Of a stretch of DNA of 64,000 bases, positions 19,024 through 27,988 are shown piece after piece. The stretch is from an uncultured Pelagibacteraceae bacterium (lineage in GTDB: Bacteria > Pseudomonadota > Alphaproteobacteria > Pelagibacterales > Pelagibacteraceae). The notes beneath the pieces are model-generated. The model had not been told where the DNA came from and made no database searches. It worked only from the letters and a program-made list of their open reading frames with translations. A program made the position numbers and the translations under genes. The stretch is taken from NCBI GenBank assembly GCA_902580275.1, contig CACHJZ010000004.1, positions 62,001 to 126,000 on the forward strand, given 5' to 3'. Numbering within the stretch: position 1 is the first letter of the stretch; each line of letters starts with the position of its first letter.

Positions 19024-20342
19024 TTATTTCCCACACAAATTTCATCTATACAAATAAACTTATTATAAGTTTCTAACTTATTTTTATCTACGTTGCCATC
19101 CCAAACCGGTCTTGATTTTAAATGATAGGATAAATTTCCAGCATTCCATTCATTACCTAAAACAAAATTAATAGGATCTTCAAATTCCTGATTCCATTTC
19201 GCTTGAACTTTATTGGCAATCTCTTTACCAAGGTAATCTGTTCTTTTGTCTGTTTTTACAATTGAAATATATCCGTAAGTAACTGGGGATAATAAAAATA
19301 GAAAAACAAAAGCAACAAAAAACTTTTTAAAATTATTTTTAGATATTTCTTTTTGGAAAACATAAATTATCAATGTCCCAAAAAATAAATAAAACGGTGT
19401 CATCCACATAGTTCTTATTTTTGAGCCTGTTATCATTGAAGTTAAAAGCATTAAAAAAATAGGAAGAATGTTAATCGAAATTAAAAACAATAAGTTTTTA
19501 TCTTTAAAGTTTAATTTATATTTTATTTTTTTTATTAGTAGCACCGCCATAACAATCAATGGTAAAATTATACCAATTTGTTTTAATAGAAATGTTATTG
19601 GATATCTCAAATGATCAATAAAATTTGAAGTCTCCAACCCAGATCTTGCCAGCCCATACGTGATCGTAATAAAATCGTTTTTAAATAACCAAATTAAATG
19701 TGGAATTAATAAAACTAAAAAAACTTCAATTGATAAAATATAATTGAAGTTAAACTTTCTCTCCTTTTTTATGAAAATCAGATAGAAAAAAAGTAGATCA
19801 ATTGAAATTAGCAAATAAATAAATAAATACTTGGATAAAAATCCTCCAGCAGCAAATAATCCAACTAGTGCACAATCTTTAAAAGTCGGTACTTTTTGAT
19901 TAAAAACTTTCCATGAAAAATAAACAGTTAACGTCCAAAAAGGAATTTGACAAACATTTACGTTAAATTCTGGAGTTGTAAAATTATAAAAATATATACC
20001 CTCTAATAAAAATACAGAAAATAATGCTAAAATATCATTCTTTAAAATTTCTCTACTAAATTTAAATACAATAAAAAAAGAAAAAATTATAAATATTTGA
20101 CTAAGAAGATAATAAGCCCAATCATTTGATCCAAAAATATTATAAAAAATCTCGACCATGAAAGCGCTCATGGGAGGATGTTTGTTAAATCCCCAATCTA
20201 AATTACTTCCCCATGCAAGAGCTTCGATTGTATCAAGTGGGAGGTTACTATTGGTAAACGATGGAATCAGCGTCCATAAAACTAAATGACTTGCTAAAAA
20301 AAAGTAAAAAATATTTTTTATTTGTTTTTTATAAAGCACCAT
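19020..20342 (-). CDS. GT39-type polyprenyl-phosphate-dependent glycosyltransferase (ArnT/PMT-like)
   Basis: 440 residues, multi-spanning (about ten or more hydrophobic helices). The first periplasmic loop holds the family signature around LPLDTIEALAWGSNLDWGFNKHPP, with an Asp-Glu region for catalysis. Members move a sugar from a polyprenyl phosphate carrier to lipid, glycan or protein at the periplasmic face. The donor is probably made by the GT2 gene downstream. Start: the ATG at 20342 is taken; a TTG six codons upstream is possible but would approach the dksA promoter. Confidence 0.85.
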   Translation of the reverse strand: MVLYKKQIKNIFYFFLASHLVLWTLIPSFTNSNLPLDTIEALAWGSNLDWGFNKHPPMSAFMVEIFYNIFGSNDWAYYLLSQIFIIFSFFIVFKFSREILKNDILALFSVFLLEGIYFYNFTTPEFNVNVCQIPFWTLTVYFSWKVFNQKVPTFKDCALVGLFAAGGFLSKYLFIYLLISIDLLFFYLIFIKKERKFNFNYILSIEVFLVLLIPHLIWLFKNDFITITYGLARSGLETSNFIDHLRYPITFLLKQIGIILPLIVMAVLLIKKIKYKLNFKDKNLLFLISINILPIFLMLLTSMITGSKIRTMWMTPFYLFFGTLIIYVFQKEISKNNFKKFFVAFVFLFLLSPVTYGYISIVKTDKRTDYLGKEIANKVQAKWNQEFEDPINFVLGNEWNAGNLSYHLKSRPVWDGNVDKNKLETYNKFICIDEICVGNK

Positions 20343-20371
20343 TTGTATGAATTTACACAATTAAAGCTGGC

Positions 20372-20399
20372 TTGACACTACCTATTTGCTGAATATACT
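20372..20399 (+). promoter_or_regulatory. sigma-70-type promoter of the dksA-like gene
   Basis: TTGACA at 20372-20377, 16-base spacer, TATACT at 20394-20399. Consensus -35 and 5/6 -10, the best housekeeping-type promoter seen here. Transcription would start near 20406, leaving a leader of about 15 bases with no clear ribosome site. It sits in the 78-base divergent gap with the GT39 gene. Confidence 0.75.
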
Positions 20400-20420
20400 G
20401 CCAGCGCTTAAAACGTTAAC

Positions 20421-20837
20421 ATGGTCAAGATATCAAAAAACTATATTCCAAAAGAATCAGAGAAGTATATGTGCGAAAAACATAAGCTATTTTTTAAAAA
20501 TAAACTCACTGAATGGAAAAAAGATTTAGTAAGAACTAATAATGAAGCTCTCTACAATAGTTCTCTTGATGATAATAGTACATCTGCAGATATAGTCGAT
20601 CAAGCAAGTTCATATACTGAAAAAAATGTAGAAATGAGAGCAATCAATAGACAAATTAAATTGATCTCAAAAATAGATTCAGCGCTCAAAAAAATAAAAG
20701 ATGGGACTTATGGTTTCTGTGAGGAAACAGCAGAACCAATCGGTTTAAAAAGATTAATGGCAAGACCAATAGCTACACTTTGTATTGCTGCACAAGAAAA
20801 GCATGAAAAAGATGAGAAAGTTTACGCTGACGATTAA
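20421..20837 (+). CDS. dksA: DksA/TraR-family RNA polymerase-binding regulator
   Basis: 138 residues. The coiled-coil tip motif DxxDxA is intact (Asp57, Asp60, Ala62), so binding in the RNA polymerase secondary channel, and ppGpp-linked control of rRNA and amino-acid genes, is likely. The zinc-finger region keeps its shape (FCEE..EPIGLKRLMARP..LCIAA) but only Cys100 and Cys121 remain; the second and fourth positions are Thr103 and Ala124. Loss of zinc cysteines is known among DksA relatives. Strong promoter upstream; stop codon interlocked with the convergent GST gene. Confidence 0.9.
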   Translation: MVKISKNYIPKESEKYMCEKHKLFFKNKLTEWKKDLVRTNNEALYNSSLDDNSTSADIVDQASSYTEKNVEMRAINRQIKLISKIDSALKKIKDGTYGFCEETAEPIGLKRLMARPIATLCIAAQEKHEKDEKVYADD

Positions 20838-21457
20838 GGTTTTGGGATTTCTCCACCTCCCATAAAATTATATCCCTTTATAACTGCTTCTCTCTTTGAA
20901 ATTTCTTCATACCACTTGCATAAACTTGAATAGTTACTTAAACCAATGTCATGCCATTGATGTCTTGCTACCCAAGGCCATGTAGCTATATCTGCTATTG
21001 TATAATCATCTCCTGCAAGATATTTAGATACTGACAATCTATCGTTTAATCTTTGATATAAATCTTTTGTTATTTTGAAATATCTCTCTTCACTATATTT
21101 ACTTTTACCTTTATTAAAATGATAGAAGTGATGGTAGGCTCCAATTTGCGGCCCGACCAATCCCATCTGTGCCATTAACCATTCGTCAATATTTATTTTA
21201 TTTTTACTGTGATAGAATTTTTGAGTTTTTTCAGCCAAATAAATTAGAATAGCACCTGATCCAAAAACACTTTTACCGTTATCACTATCTTTTATTACTG
21301 GAATTTTGCTGAATGGACTTATCTTTACGAAGTCTTCTTTAAATTGTTCGCCTTCTGAAAGATTAACTTTTGTAACTTTGTAAGGAAGCTTGATTTCCTC
21401 AAGCATAATACTAATCTTTTTTCCGTTTGGGGTGTCAGCCGCAAATAACTCAATCAC
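20834..21457 (-). CDS. glutathione S-transferase-like protein (Nu-class, YfcG/YghU type)
   Basis: 207 residues with a thioredoxin-fold N-domain beginning MIELFAADTPNGKKIS. The TPNG motif is characteristic of Nu-class enzymes such as YfcG, which act as glutathione disulfide-bond reductases rather than classical conjugating transferases. SKIPVIKD gives the cis-Pro that contacts glutathione. The C-domain is all-helical. Start is GTG, overlapping the reductase gene upstream by eight bases. Together with the neighbouring ferredoxin and reductase it suggests a redox cluster beside proteorhodopsin. Confidence 0.88.
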   Translation of the reverse strand: MIELFAADTPNGKKISIMLEEIKLPYKVTKVNLSEGEQFKEDFVKISPFSKIPVIKDSDNGKSVFGSGAILIYLAEKTQKFYHSKNKINIDEWLMAQMGLVGPQIGAYHHFYHFNKGKSKYSEERYFKITKDLYQRLNDRLSVSKYLAGDDYTIADIATWPWVARHQWHDIGLSNYSSLCKWYEEISKREAVIKGYNFMGGGEIPKP

Positions 21458-22468
21458 TTTTTACACCAAGTCTATTCTTTATTGTTTTTGATGATGTAGT
21501 AAATTCAAATCTATATTTTTCATTTGGTCTTGCTAATTTAAAGCATGCTCTGGCAGCAAGGGCACCTTCATGAAATCCAGATAAAATTAGCTTAAGTTTG
21601 CCAGGGTAATTACAAATGTCACCAACTGCATATATCCCTTTTTGATTGGTCTCAAACTTTTCTGTGTCCACTTCAACAGTTTTTTTATTTAAATTTAGCC
21701 CCCAATTAGCAATTGGGCCTAGCTGCATAATAAGACCAAAAAAACCAAGTGCAAAGTCTGTTTTAAGTTTTTTTGTTTCTTTATTATCATTCTCAATCTC
21801 TATTTCTTCAAGCTTACCGTTGCCACTTACCGTCTTAAGCTGAGAATTCGTAATTAAATTGATTTTACCAGCGTTTGAAAGCTCTTTTACTTTGTCAACT
21901 GTAGCCTGAGCTGCTCTAAATTCATCTCTTCTATGTATTAAGTTAACTTTTGATATTTTTGATAATTCTAAAGCCCAATCTAGTGCACTATCTCCTCCAC
22001 CAAAAATAGATACTGTTTTACCATCAAATATTTTTTTATCTTTTATAGAATATAAGATAGTTTTATTTTCAAACTGTTCACATTCTTTTGGTGAGAATTT
22101 TCTGGGCTCAAAGGATCCAACCCCTCCTGCAATAATTACATTTGGAGTTTCAAACTCTGTTCCTTTGCTTGTTTTTACTTTCCATTTTTCATTATCTTTT
22201 TTTAATTCATCTACTCTTTCACCTAAATGAAATTTAATATTAAAAGGTTTTAGCTGTTCTAAAAGATTATTAGTTAATTCTTCTCCTGTGCATTCTGGAA
22301 TTGCTGGAATATCATAAATAGGTTTATCAGGGTATAATTCAATACACTGTCCACCAATCTTATCAAGATTGTCTACTATCTCACAATTAAGACCAATTAA
22401 TTTTAATTGATGTGCAGTAAATAATCCTGTTGGACCCGCTCCAATAATTAATGCATCTGTTTTAATCA

Positions 22469-22469
<1 letters not shown>
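21450..22469 (-). CDS. ferredoxin/flavodoxin-NADP reductase (thioredoxin-reductase-like)
   Basis: 339 residues. FAD-binding GAGPTGLFTAHQL at the N-terminus, NAD(P)-binding GGGDSALDWALEL near residue 150, and a C-terminal AVGDICNYPGKLKLI. There is no CxxC redox pair, which separates it from true thioredoxin reductase and fits the TrxR-like ferredoxin-NADP reductase group. It would pass electrons between NADPH and the [2Fe-2S] ferredoxin encoded just upstream, with which it shares one base (TAATG). Confidence 0.9.
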
Positions 22470-22852
<383 letters not shown>

Positions 22853-22866
22853 TTAACTCTTTAGAA

Positions 22867-23634
22867 TTAAGCTCTTCTGCCAGAGTTAGCAACTGCACAA
22901 GACCAGATAATAACACCGAATGCGATCTTATTAACAAAGTCTGCTAAGTTGTAAATCACGTTAAGTGAGTTAGCATCAATACCACCTGTTAGGTAACCAA
23001 ATACATAACCTAGTGGGTAAATAGCCCAACCTACTGTAACGATCATTCTTAAAGCACCAAATGCTGTTGCAAGTGATTTATTTCCAGATTTAGAAACAAC
23101 TTTTCCTGCTTCTCCTGAAAATATTTCATAAAGGATGTAAATCCATCCCGCCATACCGATAATGAAACCAAGCATAGGGTTAATGAATCCAGCTTCTCCT
23201 AAATATCCACCTACTAACATTACTAAAGAACCAATTAAGATTCTCCAGAATATTCCAGTTGGAACTTTTTTAACTGCAGCTAGAATTAAATAAAATTCTA
23301 TTAACTGTAGTGGTACAGTAATTAACCAGTCAATATATCTGTAAACAGTTGGAGTATCACCTGTTTCAACCCATACTGCTCTCATATACATATAGTGAAT
23401 GAATGCTATACCAGTTACTAATCCAGCTACGTTTACTGATTTTCTCCACTGAGTGCTAACGTTAGCTTGCTCCATAAAGAAAAACGCTGTAGCTGCCAAC
23501 ATACCCATTGAAATTAACCAGAATGAAATTCCAACGAAGTCATCCGTAGCTAAAAAGGCTGTTGCTGCGTTAGCCGCTGTAGTTGCTCCAACAAGAGCAA
23601 ATAAAGCTAAAGCTAGCGTTTTAAGTTTTTTCAT
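22867..23634 (-). CDS. proteorhodopsin, light-driven proton pump (blue-type)
   Basis: 255 residues with a signal peptide (LALALFALVGATTAANA) and seven membrane helices. Pump residues are complete: Asp102 (proton acceptor), Thr106, Glu113 (donor), His80, and Lys236 that binds retinal in ADFVNKIAFG. Position 110, equal to residue 105 of the reference green protein, is Gln, which predicts blue absorption. The start is the ATG at 23634: the GAGGGAG ribosome site lies just before it and overlaps an upstream in-frame ATG at 23649, which is rejected. Flanked by its own promoter and terminator. No retinal synthesis genes are in the window. Confidence 0.97.
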   Translation of the reverse strand: MKKLKTLALALFALVGATTAANAATAFLATDDFVGISFWLISMGMLAATAFFFMEQANVSTQWRKSVNVAGLVTGIAFIHYMYMRAVWVETGDTPTVYRYIDWLITVPLQLIEFYLILAAVKKVPTGIFWRILIGSLVMLVGGYLGEAGFINPMLGFIIGMAGWIYILYEIFSGEAGKVVSKSGNKSLATAFGALRMIVTVGWAIYPLGYVFGYLTGGIDANSLNVIYNLADFVNKIAFGVIIWSCAVANSGRRA

Positions 23635-23658
23635 AAAAAACTCCCTCATTAGTTAGTT

Positions 23659-23700
23659 TTTATAGTTTATATAAACTACAGCAGTAAGATTACTTACTGC
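23659..23700 (-). promoter_or_regulatory. proteorhodopsin promoter region with two palindromes
   Basis: On the minus strand TTACTG (23682-23687), a 17-base spacer and TATAAA (23659-23664). Two perfect palindromes overlap it: TAGTTTATATAAACTA at 23663-23678 and GCAGTAAG-ATTA-CTTACTGC at 23681-23700. They cover the -35 to -10 region and could be operator sites, or the second could be a hairpin if transcription starts further upstream. Prediction only. Confidence 0.5.
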
Positions 23701-23836
23701 GAAGTTAGGGGTTAATTACCAAATAAAAATAGTTAATAGAAGACTTTTTTACCTCTAATAAGTATTGATTTTACTGTGTTTTTGAAATTTAATACAACCT
23801 AGATACCAAAAATACTAACAAATTCGAGTCATACAT

Positions 23837-25735
23837 ATGAGTTCAAATTTTAACAAAATTTATGAGGAATCTTTAAAAAATCCAGAACAATTTTGGAAAG
23901 AAATATCAGAGGAGATCTTCTGGTTTAAAAAACCGACTAAAATTTTGAGTAAAGACAGCCCTCCGTTCTACAAATGGTTCACCGATGGGGTTACAAATAC
24001 TTGTTACAACGCGTTAGATGTCCACATTGATCAAGGTAGAGGTGATAAAACTGCTTTAATTTACGATAGTCCAATCACAGGGAATAAAAAACAGTTCACT
24101 TACAAAGAGTTAAGAGCTCAAGTATCCAAATTTGCAGGTGCATTGAGTAATCATGGTATTAATAAAGGTGACAGAGTAATAATTTACATGCCAATGATAC
24201 CGGAGGCAGTAGTTGCGATGCTTGCATGCGGTAGAATTGGAGCGATACACTCAGTTGTCTTCGGTGGATTTGCTTCAAATGAGCTTGCAAGTAGGATTGA
24301 TGACAGTAAAGCAAAACTTTTGGTAACAGCATCTTGTGGTTTTGAACCAGGAAGAACTGTTGAATACAAACCATTAGTCGATGAAGCACTTAAACTTGCT
24401 AATCACAAACCTGATAAAACTATTTTGTTTCAAAGAAAAGGTCATGAGGTCAAATTGGAAGCCCCAAAAGAGATAAGTTGGGATGAAGCTCTGTCAGATG
24501 CGAAAGATACTGACTGTGTTGAAATGAATTCAAATGAGTTTGCATATATTTTGTATACTTCAGGCACTACAGGGGTGCCAAAGGGAATAGTTAGAGACAT
24601 TGGTGGACACATAGTTGCTTTAAAATGGACTATGAAAAATATTTATAACATAGATACCGATGATGTCTGGTGGTCAGCTAGTGATATAGGATGGATTGTA
24701 GGACACTCATACATTGTCTATGCTCCACTATTCAAAGGATGTACAACAGTACTCTTTGAAGGAAAGCCTGTTGGTACTCCTGATGCTGGTGCCTTCTGGA
24801 AAATAATCTCTGAGTATAATGTAAAATCTTTATTCACCGCACCAACAGCTTTTAGAGCTATTAAAAAAGAAGATCCAGATGGAAAATTCTTTTCTAAATA
24901 TGATTTAAGTAAATTTGAAGCTCTCTTTCTAGCTGGAGAACGAGCTGATCCAGATACAATCAAATGGGCAGAGTCTCTTTTAAAAGTTCCGGTGATAGAT
25001 CATTGGTGGCAAACAGAAACAAGTTGGGCGATAAGTTCCAATTGTACTGGGATAGAAATGATGAAAACAAAATATGGTTCAGCTTGTAAAGCTGTCCCAG
25101 GATATGATGTAAAAATTATAAAACCAGATCAATCATTAGCAAAACCAAATGAGATGGGAGATATAGTTGTAAAACTACCTCTTCCTCCAGGAACATTTCC
25201 AACTTTATGGAACGCAGATAAAAGATATGAGGAAAATTATATGACCAACTACAAAGGTTATTACCAAACTTATGATGCGGGTCACATAGATGATGATGGA
25301 TATATTTGGATCATGTCTAGAACTGACGATATTATAAATGTTGCTGGTCATAGACTTTCAACTGGAGCAATAGAGGAAGTTTTATCTGAACATCAATCAG
25401 TTGCTGAATGTGCGGTAATCGGAATTAAAGATCAATTAAAAGGACAATTACCCATTGGTTTAATTGCATTAAAGGCAGGTGTAACAAAAGATAACGAAAC
25501 AATAACAAAAGAATGTGTACAGATGGTAAGAAATAAAGTTGGTCCAGTTGCAGCATTTAAAACAGCTTTAGTAGTTAAAAGACTGCCAAAAACGAGATCT
25601 GGCAAAGTATTAAGAGGAACAATAAGAAAAATTGCAGATAAAGAGGAATATAAAATGCCAGCAACAATAGATGATCCAACAATTTTAGATGAAATTAAAG
25701 CTGACCTGATAAAAAGTAAAATTCTTAATATATAA
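23837..25735 (+). CDS. prpE: short-chain acyl-CoA synthetase, propionyl-CoA synthetase-like
   Basis: 632 residues, ANL (AMP-forming) superfamily. ATP-binding P-loop YTSGTTGVPKGIVRD, core motif WWQTETSWAI, hinge YDAGHIDDDGY and the C-terminal catalytic Lys in PKTRSGKVLRG. The wording IVRDIGGH and WWSASDIGWIVGHSYIVYAPL fits PrpE better than acetyl-CoA synthetase. It activates propionate (or acetate) to the CoA ester in two steps through an adenylate. Divergent from proteorhodopsin across a 202-base gap; two bases separate its stop from the convergent dihydroorotase. Confidence 0.85.
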   Translation: MSSNFNKIYEESLKNPEQFWKEISEEIFWFKKPTKILSKDSPPFYKWFTDGVTNTCYNALDVHIDQGRGDKTALIYDSPITGNKKQFTYKELRAQVSKFAGALSNHGINKGDRVIIYMPMIPEAVVAMLACGRIGAIHSVVFGGFASNELASRIDDSKAKLLVTASCGFEPGRTVEYKPLVDEALKLANHKPDKTILFQRKGHEVKLEAPKEISWDEALSDAKDTDCVEMNSNEFAYILYTSGTTGVPKGIVRDIGGHIVALKWTMKNIYNIDTDDVWWSASDIGWIVGHSYIVYAPLFKGCTTVLFEGKPVGTPDAGAFWKIISEYNVKSLFTAPTAFRAIKKEDPDGKFFSKYDLSKFEALFLAGERADPDTIKWAESLLKVPVIDHWWQTETSWAISSNCTGIEMMKTKYGSACKAVPGYDVKIIKPDQSLAKPNEMGDIVVKLPLPPGTFPTLWNADKRYEENYMTNYKGYYQTYDAGHIDDDGYIWIMSRTDDIINVAGHRLSTGAIEEVLSEHQSVAECAVIGIKDQLKGQLPIGLIALKAGVTKDNETITKECVQMVRNKVGPVAAFKTALVVKRLPKTRSGKVLRGTIRKIADKEEYKMPATIDDPTILDEIKADLIKSKILNI

Positions 25736-25737
25736 TT

Positions 25738-27048
25738 CTAGTTAAATACAATCGGTTTTCCCTCAGCATCTCCAAGGATTTGTCCATTTTTAACTTTAAT
25801 TTTACCACTTATTATAGTTGCAACAGGACAGCCTTTAAATTTTTTTCCATTGAAAGGTGACCATTTACACTTGCTTTCGATATTTTCATTTTTGATTTCA
25901 ATTTCTTTGTTCATGTCAACTATTGTGAAATCAGCATCAAAATCTTTTTTAATAAAACCTTTATTTTGTATTCCGAAAATTTTAACGGGATTTTCACATA
26001 CTAACTTGATTAATTGCTCAAGTTTTAATTTACCATCATTTATATGGTTCAACATTACAGGTAACAACGTTTGTACACCTGGCATTCCTGATGGAGAATC
26101 TGGATACTCTTTTTTTTTATTTTCTGCTAAATGAGGTGCATGGTCTGACCCAATTGTATCATTGAAATTGTTTCTAATAGCATACCATAAACGATCATAG
26201 TGAGATTTATCTCTTATAGGTGGATTCATTTGAGCAAATGATCCCAATTCGTCATAACAGTCTGGTGCATAAATTGTTAAATGTTGTGGGGTAATTTCAA
26301 AAGTAATGTTTCCTTTATGTTGTGATAAAAAATCTACCTCTTCTTTAGTTGTTATGTGAAGTATATGTGCTTTTTTATTTAATCTGATTGCAATCTTTAC
26401 AATTCTTCTTGTAGAAGACATTGCACATTCCTCATTTCTCCAAACTGGATGGCTATTAACATCTCCCTTAACCCTAAGTTTTTTTCTTTGATTTAATATA
26501 TCTTCGTCTTCTGAGTGAACTGCAACAACTTTAGAGGTATGTTTAAATACTTTTTCTATATCTTCTTCTTTATGAACAAGCAGAGTACCAGTGGATGAAC
26601 CAGCAAATAATTTTACTCCACAACATCCCTCAAGGCTTTTTAAATTTGCAAGTTCTTCTGAATTATCTGGTGTAGCACCGAAATAAAATGCATAATTACA
26701 GAACATTCTTTTTTTTGCTAAATTCAATTTATTTTTAAATTCTTTTGCTGAAGTTGTTGGTGGATTCGTATTAGGCATTTCAAATACACTTGTAATACCT
26801 CCCACTACTGCCGCTCGACTGCCCGTGTGAAGATCTTCTGCATCAGTTGAGCCTGGTTCTCTAAAATGAACCTGTGTATCCATGCATCCTGGCAAAACTA
26901 ATAAATTTTGCGCATCAAAAGTTTCTTTTGCTTCATCTGATATTTTGTCTGCAATTTCAATTATTTTTGAGTTATTTACTCCAATATCCTTTTTTTGAAG
27001 TTTGCCTTCAATAAAACATAAGCCATTTTTGATAATAAGATCTAACAT
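25738..27048 (-). CDS. dihydroorotase-like amidohydrolase (class I)
   Basis: 436 residues. Family landmarks: HFREPGSTDAEDL near residue 62, MPNTNPPTT, GVKLFAG with the Lys that is normally carboxylated, HSED, HILHITT and the catalytic GSDHAPH near residue 300. The first metal-binding motif reads DTQVHF, so Gln replaces the first His of HxH. This Gln form occurs in a set of alphaproteobacterial proteins annotated as dihydroorotase. The likely reaction is the cyclisation of carbamoyl-aspartate in pyrimidine synthesis, but another cyclic amide or an altered metal site is possible. Confidence 0.8.
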   Translation of the reverse strand: MLDLIIKNGLCFIEGKLQKKDIGVNNSKIIEIADKISDEAKETFDAQNLLVLPGCMDTQVHFREPGSTDAEDLHTGSRAAVVGGITSVFEMPNTNPPTTSAKEFKNKLNLAKKRMFCNYAFYFGATPDNSEELANLKSLEGCCGVKLFAGSSTGTLLVHKEEDIEKVFKHTSKVVAVHSEDEDILNQRKKLRVKGDVNSHPVWRNEECAMSSTRRIVKIAIRLNKKAHILHITTKEEVDFLSQHKGNITFEITPQHLTIYAPDCYDELGSFAQMNPPIRDKSHYDRLWYAIRNNFNDTIGSDHAPHLAENKKKEYPDSPSGMPGVQTLLPVMLNHINDGKLKLEQLIKLVCENPVKIFGIQNKGFIKKDFDADFTIVDMNKEIEIKNENIESKCKWSPFNGKKFKGCPVATIISGKIKVKNGQILGDAEGKPIVFN

Positions 27049-27091
27049 TTTTAAAAATAGTAATTATATTATTGATAAATAATAATCAATT

Positions 27092-27988
27092 ATGAATGTG
27101 GATAAAGTTTATATATTAGAGGATAGAGGGGTTCTTTACATTAATGGTGATGACTGTGCTGAGTTTCTTCAAAACTTAATTACAAACGATCTTAAAAAAG
27201 TTTCAGAGGATAATAGCTGTTTCGCGTCATTATTGACACCACAAGGAAAATACTTATTTGATTTTATAATAGTAAAACACAAAGAGGGATATTTTATTGA
27301 TTGTGAAAAAAAAATTATTAATGAGCTATTTAATAAATTAAATTTATACAAACTAAGATCTAAAGTTGAAATTTTAAATTTGAGCAATGAATTTGTAGTA
27401 GCTGCAATAAGTAAGGAAAAGTTTTTAACTTTTGAAAATGCAAAAGATATTGTTGGTAATACAATTAAATACAGATCTGATCCTATATTTTTAGATCCAA
27501 GAAACTCTGCTTTAGGAGGTAGAATTATTATAAATTTAGAAAAGCTTTATCTATCTATAAAAAAATTAAAATTAAAATCTTCAAATATTAAAGAATATTA
27601 CGACCACAGTTTTGATATTGGTATACCTCAAATAGATACACAAAAATTACAAAATAAATTATTCGGTATTGAGTGCAATTTTGAGGAACTAAATGGTCTT
27701 GATTTTAAAAAAGGATGCTATGTTGGACAAGAAAATACCGCAAGAATAAAATTAAAAGATAAACAATCAAAAAGACTATTTCCGATTAAAGTTTTAGAAG
27801 GTAAAATAAATATGGATGATGAAATTAAACAAAACGATAAAATATTTGGAAAAGTGTTATTAGATCAAAGTTATCCTTTTGCTTTAATAAAATTTAAAGA
27901 TCGTGATATAAATATTGTCGAAGACTTTATTTGTGGAACAGCAAAAATAAAAATTTTACAACCTGATTGGTTTAAATTTAAAACTTAA
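27092..27988 (+). CDS. ygfZ: folate-dependent Fe-S protein YgfZ (GcvT-like)
   Basis: 298 residues, GcvT/YgfZ fold. The signature motif K-G-C-Y-x-G-Q-E is present as KKGCYVGQENTAR near residue 210. Binds tetrahydrofolate and assists synthesis or repair of a subset of Fe-S proteins. The start MNVDKVYILEDRGVLYINGDDCAEFLQNL-like N-terminus is typical. Its end overlaps the convergent epimerase gene by 11 bases. It marks the left border of the surface-sugar block. Confidence 0.88.
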   Translation: MNVDKVYILEDRGVLYINGDDCAEFLQNLITNDLKKVSEDNSCFASLLTPQGKYLFDFIIVKHKEGYFIDCEKKIINELFNKLNLYKLRSKVEILNLSNEFVVAAISKEKFLTFENAKDIVGNTIKYRSDPIFLDPRNSALGGRIIINLEKLYLSIKKLKLKSSNIKEYYDHSFDIGIPQIDTQKLQNKLFGIECNFEELNGLDFKKGCYVGQENTARIKLKDKQSKRLFPIKVLEGKINMDDEIKQNDKIFGKVLLDQSYPFALIKFKDRDINIVEDFICGTAKIKILQPDWFKFKT

